A DNA stretch of 64,000 bases from Paenibacillus sp. 19GGS1-52 (GCF_022369515.1 NZ_CP059724.1:4898001-4962000), one strand, 5' to 3'; positions 8,564-17,557 are shown, counted from the stretch's first letter. Translations and numbers: made by a program. Notes: generated by a model from the sequence alone, not told the origin.

Positions 8564-9457
8564 CTAAAATCCCCCTTTCACGTCATGCAATTCCAAAATC
8601 TTGGTCAGTGTTGCCCGCAATTCCTTGCGGTGTACTACTAAATCCAGCTGTCCGTGCTGCAGATTAAACTCCGCGGTCTGAAAATCATCCGGCAGCTTCT
8701 GGCGAATGGTCTGCTCAATCACAATCCTTCCGGCAAAACCAAAAACTGCCCCAGGCTCAGCAATATTAATATCGCCCAGGCTGGCAAAGCTTGCCGAAAC
8801 TCCGCCGGTTGTCGGATCCGTAATGACCGAAATGTATAGTCCTCCTGCTTCGTCAAAACGAGCCAACGCTGCGCTCGTCTTCGCCATCTGCATAAGACTA
8901 AGGATGCTCTCCTGCATTCTGGCTCCGCCCGAGGTTGAGAAAATCAGCATTGGAAGCCGTTTCTCCGTAGCCACCTCGACAGCGCGGGTAATCTTCTCTC
9001 CAACGACCGAGCCCATGCTTCCGGAGAAAAATTCAAAATTCATCACAGCAACGATAACTGGATGACCGCCGATACTTCCCTGTCCGGTAATCACAGCATC
9101 AAGTTGTCCAGTTTTCAGTTGCTGCTGTTCCAGCTTGGAAGCATAGCCAGGAAAATGCAGTGGGTCTACAGATGTCATCTCGCTGTCAAACTGGGTAAAA
9201 CCTTCAGGGTCTAGCATCATTGCAATACGCTCCGTGGCGTTCAGGCGCATATGATAACCGCAGGACGGACATACCTTTAGATTCTTCTCCAGCTCTTTGC
9301 TGTACTGAATCGTTCCGCACTTGTTGCACTTATTCATAAGTCCTTCAGGAATCTCCCGTTTCGGGCGTTCCCCTTCCGCCGGTCCACCGCTCCGCTCCAG
9401 ACGTTCTGAAGGAATAGTCGCGTACTTTCGTTTTTTCTGAAATAAATCTTTAAACAC
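8564..9457 (-). CDS. accD: Acetyl-CoA carboxylase carboxyltransferase subunit beta
   Basis: Beta half of the carboxyltransferase. 297 residues. A four-cysteine zinc ribbon (CNKCG near residue 44 and CPSCG near 63) is followed by the crotonase-fold core with GSMGSVVGEKI, FSTSGGARMQES and DPTTGGVSASFASLGD, the acyl-CoA oxyanion region. The start is a GTG at 9457 after GAGGTG. First gene of the accD-accA pair. B. subtilis has malS between dnaE and accD; here that slot holds a small unknown gene and a pgpA-like gene. Confidence 0.97.
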   Translation of the reverse strand: MFKDLFQKKRKYATIPSERLERSGGPAEGERPKREIPEGLMNKCNKCGTIQYSKELEKNLKVCPSCGYHMRLNATERIAMMLDPEGFTQFDSEMTSVDPLHFPGYASKLEQQQLKTGQLDAVITGQGSIGGHPVIVAVMNFEFFSGSMGSVVGEKITRAVEVATEKRLPMLIFSTSGGARMQESILSLMQMAKTSAALARFDEAGGLYISVITDPTTGGVSASFASLGDINIAEPGAVFGFAGRIVIEQTIRQKLPDDFQTAEFNLQHGQLDLVVHRKELRATLTKILELHDVKGGF

Positions 9458-9534
9458 AACCGCACCTCTTCAGCCGTTTATTTGCGTTATGCAGCTTGCC
9501 GCTGTCATGACTGCTCTCTAGATGGAATTTAAAT

Positions 9535-9723
9535 TCAGGGATGCAGAATCAGATTAAGGGCTTCCTGCACTTCCTCAAGCTCACCCGAAGGAACCAGAAC
9601 CTCAAACTGCTGCTTGGACATATTGATTGGACGGCATTCTACCAGAAATCCTTCTTCCATCAGCTTGCTCTTAATCATATCCGCCACTCTGGCGGTCGGA
9701 GCAATATATATTACCGTCCACAT
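9535..9723 (-). CDS. Small conserved protein (62 aa), function unknown
   Basis: 62-residue cytosolic protein starting MWTVIYIAPTARVADMI. It has a beta-alpha-beta look, with RPINMSKQQFEVLVPSGE in the middle, and resembles small proteins found beside accD in Paenibacillus that some records call glutamate decarboxylase; nothing in it supports that enzyme (no PLP-binding Lys motif, far too short). It is closer in appearance to DUF2007-type putative signal-transducing proteins. The start at 9723 is chosen for the AGGGAGG upstream; the frame extends further 5' but without a good ribosome site. It lies 77 bp upstream of accD on the same strand. Confidence 0.6.
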   Translation of the reverse strand: MWTVIYIAPTARVADMIKSKLMEEGFLVECRPINMSKQQFEVLVPSGELEEVQEALNLILHP

Positions 9724-9883
9724 GCCCTGCGAGGCCTCCCTCATCTTAATTCCTAGCCGTATCCCGTATAATGGAATCATGATAACACAGTTTTCTTTTT
9801 TCCCGCAACAGGAGTTACAGGAAGGAAGCAAGACCGGGGCAGGCTGCGCTAGAGCTATATTTCCATACTGACCAGAAACGCTT

Positions 9884-9896
9884 GAATACAGTATTC
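9884..9896. promoter_or_regulatory. 13-bp perfect palindrome upstream of the 62-aa gene
   Basis: GAATACAGTATTC (6-1-6) lies about 160 bp upstream of the small gene and 59 bp past the end of the pgpA-like gene. It could be an operator, but no regulator can be named. Confidence 0.25.
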
Positions 9897-9954
9897 ATCT
9901 CGAAATTAGCTCATGAAGAACTGTATAATTAGGAGGCTAAATCTGGTAGAACCC

Positions 9955-10455
9955 TTATTCCGTGCCTGTGATATGTGGGTATACTTTCGCCCCTTCATGC
10001 CGATGCGCAATTCTAGCAGAAGCCGCTGCCGCTACACTTGCAACCAGGTCGTCCAGAAATACATGAATGCTACTCTTATCATCGTTCAGTTTGCCAATGA
10101 TTCCAAGCTTTATTTTATCCAGATAACCGAAGCCGGTTAGTCCAATCATCCCATATACCCCTGTGATCCCTAGCGCCAGAGTCTCGTCCGCCCCGTAAAG
10201 TGACTCATCCGCCTCCATAACCGCTTGCAGCGGCTGTGGCAGCAACCCCTTCTCCGCCAGCTCATCAAGGGCAATCCCCGTCATCAATGTATACTGCACC
10301 TCTCGTTTACCAAGAACTGCTTTGACACTAGAAAGACATTCCTCTTCGGATAAATCGGAATAATAGGCCGACTGCAAGATATAGACGATCTCTGCAATAG
10401 AAGTAAGCGATACTCCTCTTCGCTCCAGCAGTTCCACTGCCATTTGATAGGACAT
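9955..10455 (-). CDS. Phosphatidylglycerophosphatase A-like protein
   Basis: 166-residue member of the PgpA/YutG family, which dephosphorylates phosphatidylglycerophosphate to phosphatidylglycerol. Family motifs seen: an N-terminal helical half, the acidic FLDDLVASVAAA near residue 135 (metal-binding Asp pair), and GITGVYGMIGLTGFGYLDKIKLGIIGKLN. No strong membrane spans, which fits the soluble YutG-like group. The ATG follows AAAGGGG. It lies 73 bp downstream of dnaE on the same strand. Confidence 0.75.
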   Translation of the reverse strand: MSYQMAVELLERRGVSLTSIAEIVYILQSAYYSDLSEEECLSSVKAVLGKREVQYTLMTGIALDELAEKGLLPQPLQAVMEADESLYGADETLALGITGVYGMIGLTGFGYLDKIKLGIIGKLNDDKSSIHVFLDDLVASVAAAASARIAHRHEGAKVYPHITGTE

Positions 10456-10528
10456 GATGTAATTCCCCTTTCCGCACAGGAAGAACCCTGTGGTTCCCTA
10501 ATGTATGCGGAAAGTAGGCAAAATGTGC

Positions 10529-13500
10529 TTATTTTATTCTCACTGTGCCTGTCCCAAGCATTGCCTCGATAGACGCGAACAATTTCTCTGAAGGCTTGAT
10601 CCTATAGCTATCGCTAAGCGCCAGCAGCTTCTGCTCCCGCTCGTAGAACAGCAGAGTGGCGGCAGCGCCGGGATGGCTCTGCAGCAGCTCCTTGAGGCGC
10701 GACAGCAGCGCCGCATTCTCGGTAGCAGGCGTGATCTTGATAAAGACACGCTGCGTGTTCTGCGCGGCGGGAGGAAGCCGATCCGCAGCGCTCGCATTGG
10801 CGGTGGAGGGGCGGCGCTGGCCGGAGGCCACAGCCCCAGACGCCGCTGGCGGGGTTGTGGCAGGCGCTGGCGCTGCTGCGCCGCCGGCGGTAGGGCGGGC
10901 GCCGCTGGTCCCGGCGGCGCTGTGGTTGGCGGCGCTAGTGCCAGCGCCACCAACCCGGCCAGCAGGAGCCGCGCCAGGCGCTCCTGCTGGCCCTGCGCGG
11001 CCCTGGCCGGATGGCCGGGCCGCAGCCGCACTGCGGCGCTGCAGCAAGCCGCGGACGGCGTCCGCGGCGAGCGGCGCCACCTCCTCGGCCAGCAGCTTGA
11101 AGCCTTCGTCTTCTTGCTGCACCTTGGCGCGCAGTGCCAAGAGCGCGCCCTTCTCGATCAGGCTGCGGCTTCGCTTCCACACCTCGGGAAAGAACACGAC
11201 CTCGCAGCGCTCGATCTGGTCCTCCCATACCACGAAGGCCATGGCTTTGCCCTGCTTCGTGGTAATTTCCTTGACGGAGACAACCATGCCTGCCGTCACT
11301 GTCCCACTCTCATCTGCAGCCTCGCCAAGATCCATCAGCCGCTGCATGCCAGGTTCCTCCAGCAGTACGGCGCTATCATCCAGCGGATGGCCCGAAAGAT
11401 ACAGACCGAGCAGTTCACGCTCCAGCTCAAGCTGCTGCCCTACCGTGAATTTTGGGATTTCCGGATAACGAATTTCCCAGTTTGGAGTTTCAATCAGATC
11501 ATCAAAGAGCTGAATTTGCAGCTCGTCCCGCTCCTTGCGCCATTTGACCGCAGCATCAACCGTCTCATCCAGCATGGCCAACAGTTGGGCCCGATGCCCC
11601 GGCAGACGATCAAAAGCTCCGGCCTGCAGCAAAGATTCCACCACCCGCTTATTGCAGACGCGCAGATCAACACGACGGCAGAAATCAAGCAGGCTATCGA
11701 ACGGACGCTCCTTGCGGACAGCAATAATGTTATCAACAGCTAATATACCAACGTTCTTAACCGCAGCTAGGCCGAAACGGATATGGCCCGTAGCGGTACC
11801 TGGTACCGGAGTAAACAACACGCCACTCTCATTCACATCCGGCGGCAATACACCAATGCCCGTGCGGCGGCATTCCAGCACATATTCTGCCACCTTGCGG
11901 TGGGTTCCCATCACAGCTGTAAGCATGGAAGCCATAAACTGCACGGGGTAATGAGCCTTCAGATAAGCTGTCTGGAATGCCAGCACGCCGTAAGCTGCGG
12001 CATGAGCGCGCGGGAAGCCGTAATCAGCAAACCGTACAATCATATCGTAGACAGCATTTGCATCTGTTTCGGTGTATCCCTGCTGCAAGCTGCCTTGTAC
12101 GAAGTGGCTGCGCTCCTTGTCCAGCGTCTCACGTTTCTTCTTCGAAACCGCCCGGCGCAGCAGATCCGCCTCACCTAATGAGAAGCCTGCCATCAGGGAA
12201 GCAATCTGCATTATCTGCTCCTGATAGACGATAATCCCATAGGTATCTGCCAAGATTGGCGCTAGATCAGGATGCGGATATTCGACCTCGATTAGTCCAT
12301 GCTTGCCTCCGATATACTTGGAGATAAACTCCATCGGGCCTGGACGATACAGCGCAAGCACGGATACAATATCCTCAAATCCGGTAGGCTTCAAATCCTT
12401 CAGGACCCGCCTTACGCCTGCAGACTCCATTTGAAACACTCCAGCCGTTTCGCCGATCCCAAGCATCTCGTAAGTCATGGCATCATCATCGGGAACAATA
12501 CGGAAATCCGGAACACTTCCGGTCATTTCCCTGATCGAATTCATGCAGCGCTCGATAATTGACAGCGTGCGCAGACCCAGAAAATCCATCTTCAGCAGTC
12601 CGACACTTTCCAGATGCTCCATCGAATACTGGGTCAGAGCCGTACTTTCATTTCCTTCCTGCAGCGGTACGGCATCGGTTAGAGGTCCTTTGGAAATGAC
12701 GATCCCGGCAGCATGCGTCGAAGCATGGCGCGGCATACCCTCGACCTTCATTGCCATGTCCAGCAGCCCTTTTATCTTGGAATTATTGTCATACAGCGCT
12801 TGCAGCTCCGGTGTGCTCGTCAGCGCCCGGGCAATGCTGATCCCAAGCTGCCCCGGAATAAGCTTAGCCGCCTTATCTACCTCGTTGTACGGAAGATTCA
12901 GCGCCCGTCCGACGTCCCGCACAGCGGCTCGCGCAGCCATCGTTCCAAATGTAATAATCTGGGCTACATGCTCTCTTCCGTATTTCTCCACGACATAGGC
13001 AATAACCTCTTCACGCCGTTCGTCGCTGAAGTCAATATCAATATCAGGCATTGAGATCCGCTCCGGATTCAGAAACCGCTCGAAGAGCAGGTTATATCGG
13101 AGCGGGTCCACATCGGTAATCCGCAGGGCATAAGCCGTCAGACTGCCTGCAGAGGAGCCGCGACCTGGACCAACAGCAATCCCTTTACGATGAGCATAGG
13201 CGATAAAATCCCAAACGATCAGAAAATAATCGCAAAAGCCCATTTTTTCAATAACACCCAGCTCATAGGTCAGTCGCTGCTCCGCGGTCTCCCGCTCTTC
13301 TGGAGATGCCCATAACGGCGTGTCAGCGTAACGTTCCTCCAGCCCTCGCCAGCACAGCTCACGTAAATAGGCCGCAGAATCCATGCCTTCCGGAAGCGGT
13401 GCATAGGCTGGCAATATATGATTGCCAAAGGTAAGCTCCAGATTGCATTTCTCAGCGATCAAGAGCGTGTTCGCCAGCGCCTGTGGCACATGCGGGAATA

Positions 13501-14257
13501 AGGCCGCCATCTGCTCAGGACTCTTCATAAACAGCTGGTCTGTTCCAATCTTAAAGCGTTCCTCATCATCCACCGTTTTGCCCGTGCCAATGCAGATCAA
13601 CACATCCTGAACTTCGGAATCCTCCTGCTGCAGATAATGGACATCATTGGTGGCAACCAAAGGAATGTCGCAGGCAGCGGCCAGAGCAATCAGCTTCGGA
13701 TTAACTCTCTTCTGCTCCCCAATACCGTGGTCCTGCAGCTCCAGATAGAAATCCTCTCCAAAAATCTCCTTATAGCGCAGCGCCGCCTTGCGCGCCTCCT
13801 CATCCCGTCCATGCAGCAGGTGCTGCGGAACTTCTCCGCCGAGGCAGGCACTCAGGCAGATAATACCCTCCGAATGCGCAGCGAGAACCTCCATATCGAT
13901 ACGCGGCTTATAATGCTGGCCTTCCAGATGACCGATAGAGATCAGTTTCATCAGATTTCTATAACCGATCTGATTCTTGACGAGCAAGATCAAATGATAA
14001 ATCGGTTGATCCTTGCGGCTGCCCCGTTCACGGCGCGAACCTGCGGTTAAATAGGCTTCGCAGCCAATAATCGGTTTAATGCCCTTCTCTATGCACGCTT
14101 TATAAAAGGGGATGGCCCCATACATGACTCCATGATCCGTTAGCGCCAGCGACTTCATGCCATATTCGCCGGCTCGGCGCACAAGATCGGTAATACGCGC
14201 CGCTCCGTCCAGTAAACTGTATTCGCTGTGCACATGCAAATGCACGAAAGAGCTCAT
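10529..14257 (-). CDS. dnaE: DNA polymerase III subunit alpha, DnaE type
   Basis: Replicative C-family polymerase; in Firmicutes DnaE extends RNA primers before handing over to PolC. 1242 residues from the ATG at 14257 (RBS GGAAGGAAG; an upstream in-frame ATG adds ten residues without an RBS). Order: PHP domain with HLHVHSEYSLLDGA (1-280), palm/fingers with GPGRGSSAGS and PDIDIDFSDERR (catalytic Asp, near 400), ALYRPGPMEFI, helix-hairpin-helix (about 790-880), OB fold (about 990-1070). A GC-rich Ala/Gly/Pro linker of about 100 residues then separates the OB fold from a 70-residue end. B. subtilis DnaE is about 1115 residues; the linker accounts for the excess. Confidence 0.97.
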   Translation of the reverse strand: MSSFVHLHVHSEYSLLDGAARITDLVRRAGEYGMKSLALTDHGVMYGAIPFYKACIEKGIKPIIGCEAYLTAGSRRERGSRKDQPIYHLILLVKNQIGYRNLMKLISIGHLEGQHYKPRIDMEVLAAHSEGIICLSACLGGEVPQHLLHGRDEEARKAALRYKEIFGEDFYLELQDHGIGEQKRVNPKLIALAAACDIPLVATNDVHYLQQEDSEVQDVLICIGTGKTVDDEERFKIGTDQLFMKSPEQMAALFPHVPQALANTLLIAEKCNLELTFGNHILPAYAPLPEGMDSAAYLRELCWRGLEERYADTPLWASPEERETAEQRLTYELGVIEKMGFCDYFLIVWDFIAYAHRKGIAVGPGRGSSAGSLTAYALRITDVDPLRYNLLFERFLNPERISMPDIDIDFSDERREEVIAYVVEKYGREHVAQIITFGTMAARAAVRDVGRALNLPYNEVDKAAKLIPGQLGISIARALTSTPELQALYDNNSKIKGLLDMAMKVEGMPRHASTHAAGIVISKGPLTDAVPLQEGNESTALTQYSMEHLESVGLLKMDFLGLRTLSIIERCMNSIREMTGSVPDFRIVPDDDAMTYEMLGIGETAGVFQMESAGVRRVLKDLKPTGFEDIVSVLALYRPGPMEFISKYIGGKHGLIEVEYPHPDLAPILADTYGIIVYQEQIMQIASLMAGFSLGEADLLRRAVSKKKRETLDKERSHFVQGSLQQGYTETDANAVYDMIVRFADYGFPRAHAAAYGVLAFQTAYLKAHYPVQFMASMLTAVMGTHRKVAEYVLECRRTGIGVLPPDVNESGVLFTPVPGTATGHIRFGLAAVKNVGILAVDNIIAVRKERPFDSLLDFCRRVDLRVCNKRVVESLLQAGAFDRLPGHRAQLLAMLDETVDAAVKWRKERDELQIQLFDDLIETPNWEIRYPEIPKFTVGQQLELERELLGLYLSGHPLDDSAVLLEEPGMQRLMDLGEAADESGTVTAGMVVSVKEITTKQGKAMAFVVWEDQIERCEVVFFPEVWKRSRSLIEKGALLALRAKVQQEDEGFKLLAEEVAPLAADAVRGLLQRRSAAAARPSGQGRAGPAGAPGAAPAGRVGGAGTSAANHSAAGTSGARPTAGGAAAPAPATTPPAASGAVASGQRRPSTANASAADRLPPAAQNTQRVFIKITPATENAALLSRLKELLQSHPGAAATLLFYEREQKLLALSDSYRIKPSEKLFASIEAMLGTGTVRIK

Positions 14258-14308
14258 AACCCCACTTCCTTCCACTTGAGAAATCAACCATAAGATGTAA
14301 CTATTTTA

Positions 14309-14338
14309 TCATATTAGAGGGGGAACCGCCCATACAAT
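14309..14338 (+). promoter_or_regulatory. Sigma E promoter of ytrHI
   Basis: TCATATT (14309-14315) and CATACAAT (14331-14338), 15 bp apart, match the sigma E -35 (KMATATT) and -10 (CATACAHT) consensus exactly. It sits 66 bp upstream of ytrH, a gene known to be under sigma E in B. subtilis. Confidence 0.8.
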
Positions 14339-14403
14339 GGATTAAGAGCATAGCATAGGGACAGGCAGAGCTGGCAGATGCCTTGTCTAAGAAAGGGGCC
14401 TCT

Positions 14404-14727
14404 ATGAACATTTTTTTAAGCAAGGCTGTCCTCGATTTTTTTATTGCCTGCGGGATTGTGCTTGGCGGATCGATGTTGGGCGGCATAGGTGCAGTACTTT
14501 CTCTGCAGCCGCCGACAGAGACCATGCTCGATGTTGCTGACCGGATCAAGATATGGGCGCTGGCCGCTGCAGTCGGCGGTACGATCGACCCCATGCGGGT
14601 CATTGAGAGCAATATGCTTGGCGGCAATCTTTCCCCGGCCATCAAGCAAATATTGTATCTCGTCTTCGCTTTTTTAGGTGCCCATATGGGCAGTGAGCTT
14701 GTCAAATGGGTGTGCGGCAGGGGGTAG
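14404..14727 (+). CDS. ytrH: Sporulation membrane protein YtrH
   Basis: 107-residue membrane protein needed, with YtrI, for efficient sporulation in B. subtilis. Three hydrophobic segments: residues 8-30, 50-65 and 80-103, with the family stretch IKIWALAAAVGGTIDPMRVIE in the middle. The ATG at 14404 is preceded by AAAGGGG; an upstream in-frame ATG at 14383 has no RBS. Divergent from dnaE as in Bacillus, under the sigma E promoter at 14309-14338. The ytrI start lies 5 bp past its stop. Confidence 0.88.
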   Translation: MNIFLSKAVLDFFIACGIVLGGSMLGGIGAVLSLQPPTETMLDVADRIKIWALAAAVGGTIDPMRVIESNMLGGNLSPAIKQILYLVFAFLGAHMGSELVKWVCGRG

Positions 14728-14732
14728 TTCTA

Positions 14733-15236
14733 TTGAGGGTTCCGCCATTTCACCGCTTCCGCCAGTTCTCTCAGATTTCAGCTATATTCGTCCTCGGGAT
14801 GGTTGTGGGAAGCGTTGTATACAATGCTATTTTTCATATGGGGTATAACATGCTGTGGCTGCATAATCAGGATCTGCGCGTGCAGATCGAGCAATATCAG
14901 AAGGATATCAAAACGCTCAAGAAATATAATAATACCTCTACCGTGATCAGAGAGATTAAGATCCGTGCAGAAGAAAACAAGATTAAAGAGAGCACGAGCG
15001 CCATGGACCCTGTGATCGCAAAAGAAATCATCAGTGAAATGGGCACAGACCTTGAACCGATGCGCGGTCGCAGCATGTTCGACATCGACACAGATGGCAA
15101 GCTGGCCCGGCTGCTGCTAAACGACAAAATATACATGGTGCGTGAAAAGGAGTATGCCGTTAGAATACGAACGATGCTCGTCATGGAAGGTGTATTGCAA
15201 ATTTGGGTCGAGATCCATCCTTACAGACGCAACTGA
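14733..15236 (+). CDS. ytrI: Sporulation membrane protein YtrI
   Basis: 167-residue protein with a short cytosolic N-terminus, one membrane span (about residues 12-35) and a coiled-coil start to the outer domain (LRVQIEQYQKDIKTLKK). The rest is soluble and mixed. The TTG at 14733 is taken as the start because AGGGGG lies 8 bp upstream; an ATG at 14706 inside ytrH would add nine residues. Acts with YtrH in sporulation by family knowledge. In B. subtilis nrnA follows directly; here ytpI follows. Confidence 0.8.
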   Translation: MRVPPFHRFRQFSQISAIFVLGMVVGSVVYNAIFHMGYNMLWLHNQDLRVQIEQYQKDIKTLKKYNNTSTVIREIKIRAEENKIKESTSAMDPVIAKEIISEMGTDLEPMRGRSMFDIDTDGKLARLLLNDKIYMVREKEYAVRIRTMLVMEGVLQIWVEIHPYRRN

Positions 15237-15337
15237 CGTTAAACCATGCTACAATAATGGACAGGTAAGACTTTGAATCATAAATGTATTCGTCATTCTT
15301 AAGCTTTGCATGACATGCTATAAGGAGCCGCCTGCCC

Positions 15338-15649
15338 ATGATTATGCTCATTAAGTATTTGCTGTTTATCTTGCTGGTGGTCTTTGTCATTGGGGCCGCC
15401 GTGTACAGCCTTTCCTCTCGCCGGGCCTCAAACCCCCGAGACAAAGGACTGAAGCGGTCTGTCATGAATGTACTACTCGGAGCTATGCTAGTCACCTTAG
15501 CACTGATGTCCATGTTCCTGTTTCACGGATCTACGGTTAATATTATTGTAGAAGCAGCATTCCTCGTGATCGGCGCATTCAATATCTTCTCAGGACTGCG
15601 CAGCTACGGTTATTACAGCCGGACGAAGCCCGGAACTGAAGTGAAGTGA
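15338..15649 (+). CDS. ytpI: YtpI family membrane protein
   Basis: 103-residue protein with three hydrophobic segments (residues 3-24, 42-62, 66-85) and a basic loop RRASNPRDKGLKR between the first two. Length, topology and position between ytrI and ytoI match YtpI of B. subtilis, whose function is unknown. The ATG follows AAGGAG with a 10-nt gap. The nrnA gene normally between ytrI and ytpI is missing. Confidence 0.75.
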   Translation: MIMLIKYLLFILLVVFVIGAAVYSLSSRRASNPRDKGLKRSVMNVLLGAMLVTLALMSMFLFHGSTVNIIVEAAFLVIGAFNIFSGLRSYGYYSRTKPGTEVK

Positions 15650-15674
15650 AAGACGGCACATGTTTCTCATATAA

Positions 15675-15714
15675 ATAGACTATCCTCACTTAGAAAAAGC
15701 AGAGGATAGTCTAT
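15675..15714. terminator. Hairpin between ytpI and ytoI
   Basis: ATAGACTATCCTC pairs with GAGGATAGTCTAT around a 13-nt loop. The stem is strong but lacks a clear T tract on either strand; its place between converging genes favours a terminator role. Confidence 0.5.
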
Positions 15715-15768
15715 TGGACAGGTGAAATTCAGGCGTACTGCAGCTTTGATCTTCCGCCAATAAAGTTG

Positions 15769-17103
15769 CTATCCGTGGTCAATGGACTGCAGCATTAATA
15801 CGGACTTGCCCACCAGGGTATCCAGATGGCTGATTTCAATTTCCAGTTTACAAGTCCGACGGCTAATCTCAAGCAGCTTCGGCATGACAATGACCGAGTG
15901 CTCAATCTGAACAGGCCGGATGAAATAGGTAGACATATTGTCCAGCACATAATCGTTTCCTGTTAGATCCTTAGCCGCCTTGAAAGCAGCAAGAGTCATG
16001 AGCGTAGAAAGTACACCTTCTGAGATTGTCCCGAGGTCCGTCGCCATCTGTGGTGTAATGAAGCCGTGAAAGAATAACTTGCCATTCTCATCCCGTTCAT
16101 CCGCGAAACCATTCCAGATCAGATGATCAAACGTCTCCCCCAACTGAGGCTGGTTGCGGACATCGCGCAGACTTTGCAGCACCTCTTTGCGTGTAAGTGA
16201 ACCCACCAATTTCCGGTTGCGATCCACGATTGGCAGGAAATCAATACCTTCCCACATCATGATCTGGGCGGCCGAAGCAAGCGACGTCTGCAGGACGGCT
16301 GTAATTGGACTGCGAATCATCGCTTTTTCAATGCTCTGCCCCTCCATGAGATCCTCCACATCACGGCGGCCGATGATTCCAATGACCCGATTCCATTCAT
16401 CCGTTACGGGGAAACGCTGCTCTCCGGTTTCTTGTGACAGCTGGCGCAGTTCTGCAACAGTGCTTGCTATTTTCAAAGTATTCATACGGGGCTTGCTATC
16501 GACAATATCCTCAACAAGCATAATTTTCTTCTTAATGAGCCGGTCAAAAATCGCCCGGTTAATCATAGAAGCTACTGTAAACGTATCGTGTCTTGAGGAG
16601 ATGACTGGTAAATCCAGCTCATCTGCCAGCGTCTTTACATCACGGCTTGTACCAAACCCGCCCGTAACCAGAACACCAGCCCCCTGCTCCAGTGCAAGCG
16701 AGTGCACATCGTCACGGTTGCCCACAATTAACAGGCTGTCAGCATCTATATAACGGATCATAGCGTCAACCTTCATAGCCCCGATTACATATTTATGAAG
16801 ATGTTTTGTCAGACCGTTGGCTCCACCCAGAACATGACCCTCAACAATGTCTACCACATCTCCAAATGTAAGCTGCTCTGAAATATTACGGGGCGTTTTC
16901 TCGACACGAACTGTCCCGATCCGTTCCTTCGTAATCACAATTCCGAGATTTTCTGCTTCTTTAACTGCTCGATAAGCAGTACCCTCACTGACTCCCATTT
17001 CTTTTGCCAGCTTGCGGACGGATATCTTGGTACTTACCTTAAGACTTTCAATGTGCTGCAGCAGTTGCTCATGTTTGGTAATCGTATCGACTTGACCTTC
17101 CAA
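15769..17103 (-). CDS. ytoI: YtoI-type HTH/DRTGG/CBS/hotdog protein
   Basis: 444-residue cytosolic multidomain protein, probably a metabolite-sensing regulator. Order: winged HTH with VRKLAKEMGVSEGTAYRAVKEAENLGI (residues 24-58); DRTGG domain (about 75-190); a CBS pair that binds adenine nucleotides (about 195-315); a C-terminal hotdog thioesterase-like domain (about 325-444). The same architecture is found in B. subtilis YtoI, in the same place. The start is a TTG at 17103 following GGAGGTG. Ligand and DNA target are unknown. Confidence 0.85.
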   Translation of the reverse strand: MEGQVDTITKHEQLLQHIESLKVSTKISVRKLAKEMGVSEGTAYRAVKEAENLGIVITKERIGTVRVEKTPRNISEQLTFGDVVDIVEGHVLGGANGLTKHLHKYVIGAMKVDAMIRYIDADSLLIVGNRDDVHSLALEQGAGVLVTGGFGTSRDVKTLADELDLPVISSRHDTFTVASMINRAIFDRLIKKKIMLVEDIVDSKPRMNTLKIASTVAELRQLSQETGEQRFPVTDEWNRVIGIIGRRDVEDLMEGQSIEKAMIRSPITAVLQTSLASAAQIMMWEGIDFLPIVDRNRKLVGSLTRKEVLQSLRDVRNQPQLGETFDHLIWNGFADERDENGKLFFHGFITPQMATDLGTISEGVLSTLMTLAAFKAAKDLTGNDYVLDNMSTYFIRPVQIEHSVIVMPKLLEISRRTCKLEIEISHLDTLVGKSVLMLQSIDHG

Positions 17104-17202
17104 CTGTTACACCTCCATGCTCCGATCTGTACTATACTGTACTCATTATAACGGAGAGAATAGCTCAGTACAACAGATTATCAAGCCATATCAAGAGAAA
17201 AT

Positions 17203-17250
17203 AAAGAAACCCTGATCCGCCAAAAAAGCAGCGAATTCAGGGATTATTTA
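17203..17250 (-). terminator. Terminator of the 93-aa gene
   Basis: CCCTGA (17210-17215) pairs with TCAGGG (17237-17242); read on the minus strand the stem is followed by a T-rich run (TTTCTTTATTTTC). Lies just past the stop of the 17276-17557 gene. Confidence 0.5.
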
Positions 17251-17275
17251 TGTTCTTGCCACATTGAGTGTCTGC

Positions 17276-17557
17276 TTATCTTTGCGTAACCCGACCTTCT
17301 TCACTCCACTTGCCCGGCCACTGCTCGAGCTTGTGTTTACGTACAGCTTCCAGCCGTTTGGCCTTCTCCTCATCCACACCGATAATGAAATGCAAATGGG
17401 CAGCAATTACCAGAAAAGCGAAGATCGACCAGACCACACCAAAACCAAATACCCAGCTCGGCCCATTCGCGAGTGACAGCTTTGGCATTGCATACAAGAG
17501 CATGGCCAGGGCCACCAGCAGATATACCCCATGCTTAAACTTATTTCTTTTTCTCAT
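17276..17557 (-). CDS. Small membrane protein, function unknown
   Basis: 93 residues: a basic start (MRKRNKFKHG), two hydrophobic segments (about 11-30 and 36-60) and a charged C-terminal tail (residues 62-93, EEKAKRLEAVRKHKLEQWPG). I do not recognise the family. The ATG is preceded by AAGGAG at normal spacing and a terminator follows, so it looks like a real single-gene transcript. The C-terminal helix is likely on the cytosolic side because of its many Lys and Arg. Confidence 0.6.
   Translation of the reverse strand: MRKRNKFKHGVYLLVALAMLLYAMPKLSLANGPSWVFGFGVVWSIFAFLVIAAHLHFIIGVDEEKAKRLEAVRKHKLEQWPGKWSEEGRVTQR

Noticed and set aside
9724..9831. N-terminal extension of the 62-aa protein
   Set aside because: The extra 36 codons have no RBS and contain a Cys-rich run unlike the conserved part; the internal ATG has a good Shine-Dalgarno.
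10656..11743. Long plus-strand frames (270 and 356 aa) opposite dnaE
   Set aside because: They run through the GC-rich linker of dnaE, where stop codons are rare by base composition alone. The translations are low-complexity and unlike any protein.
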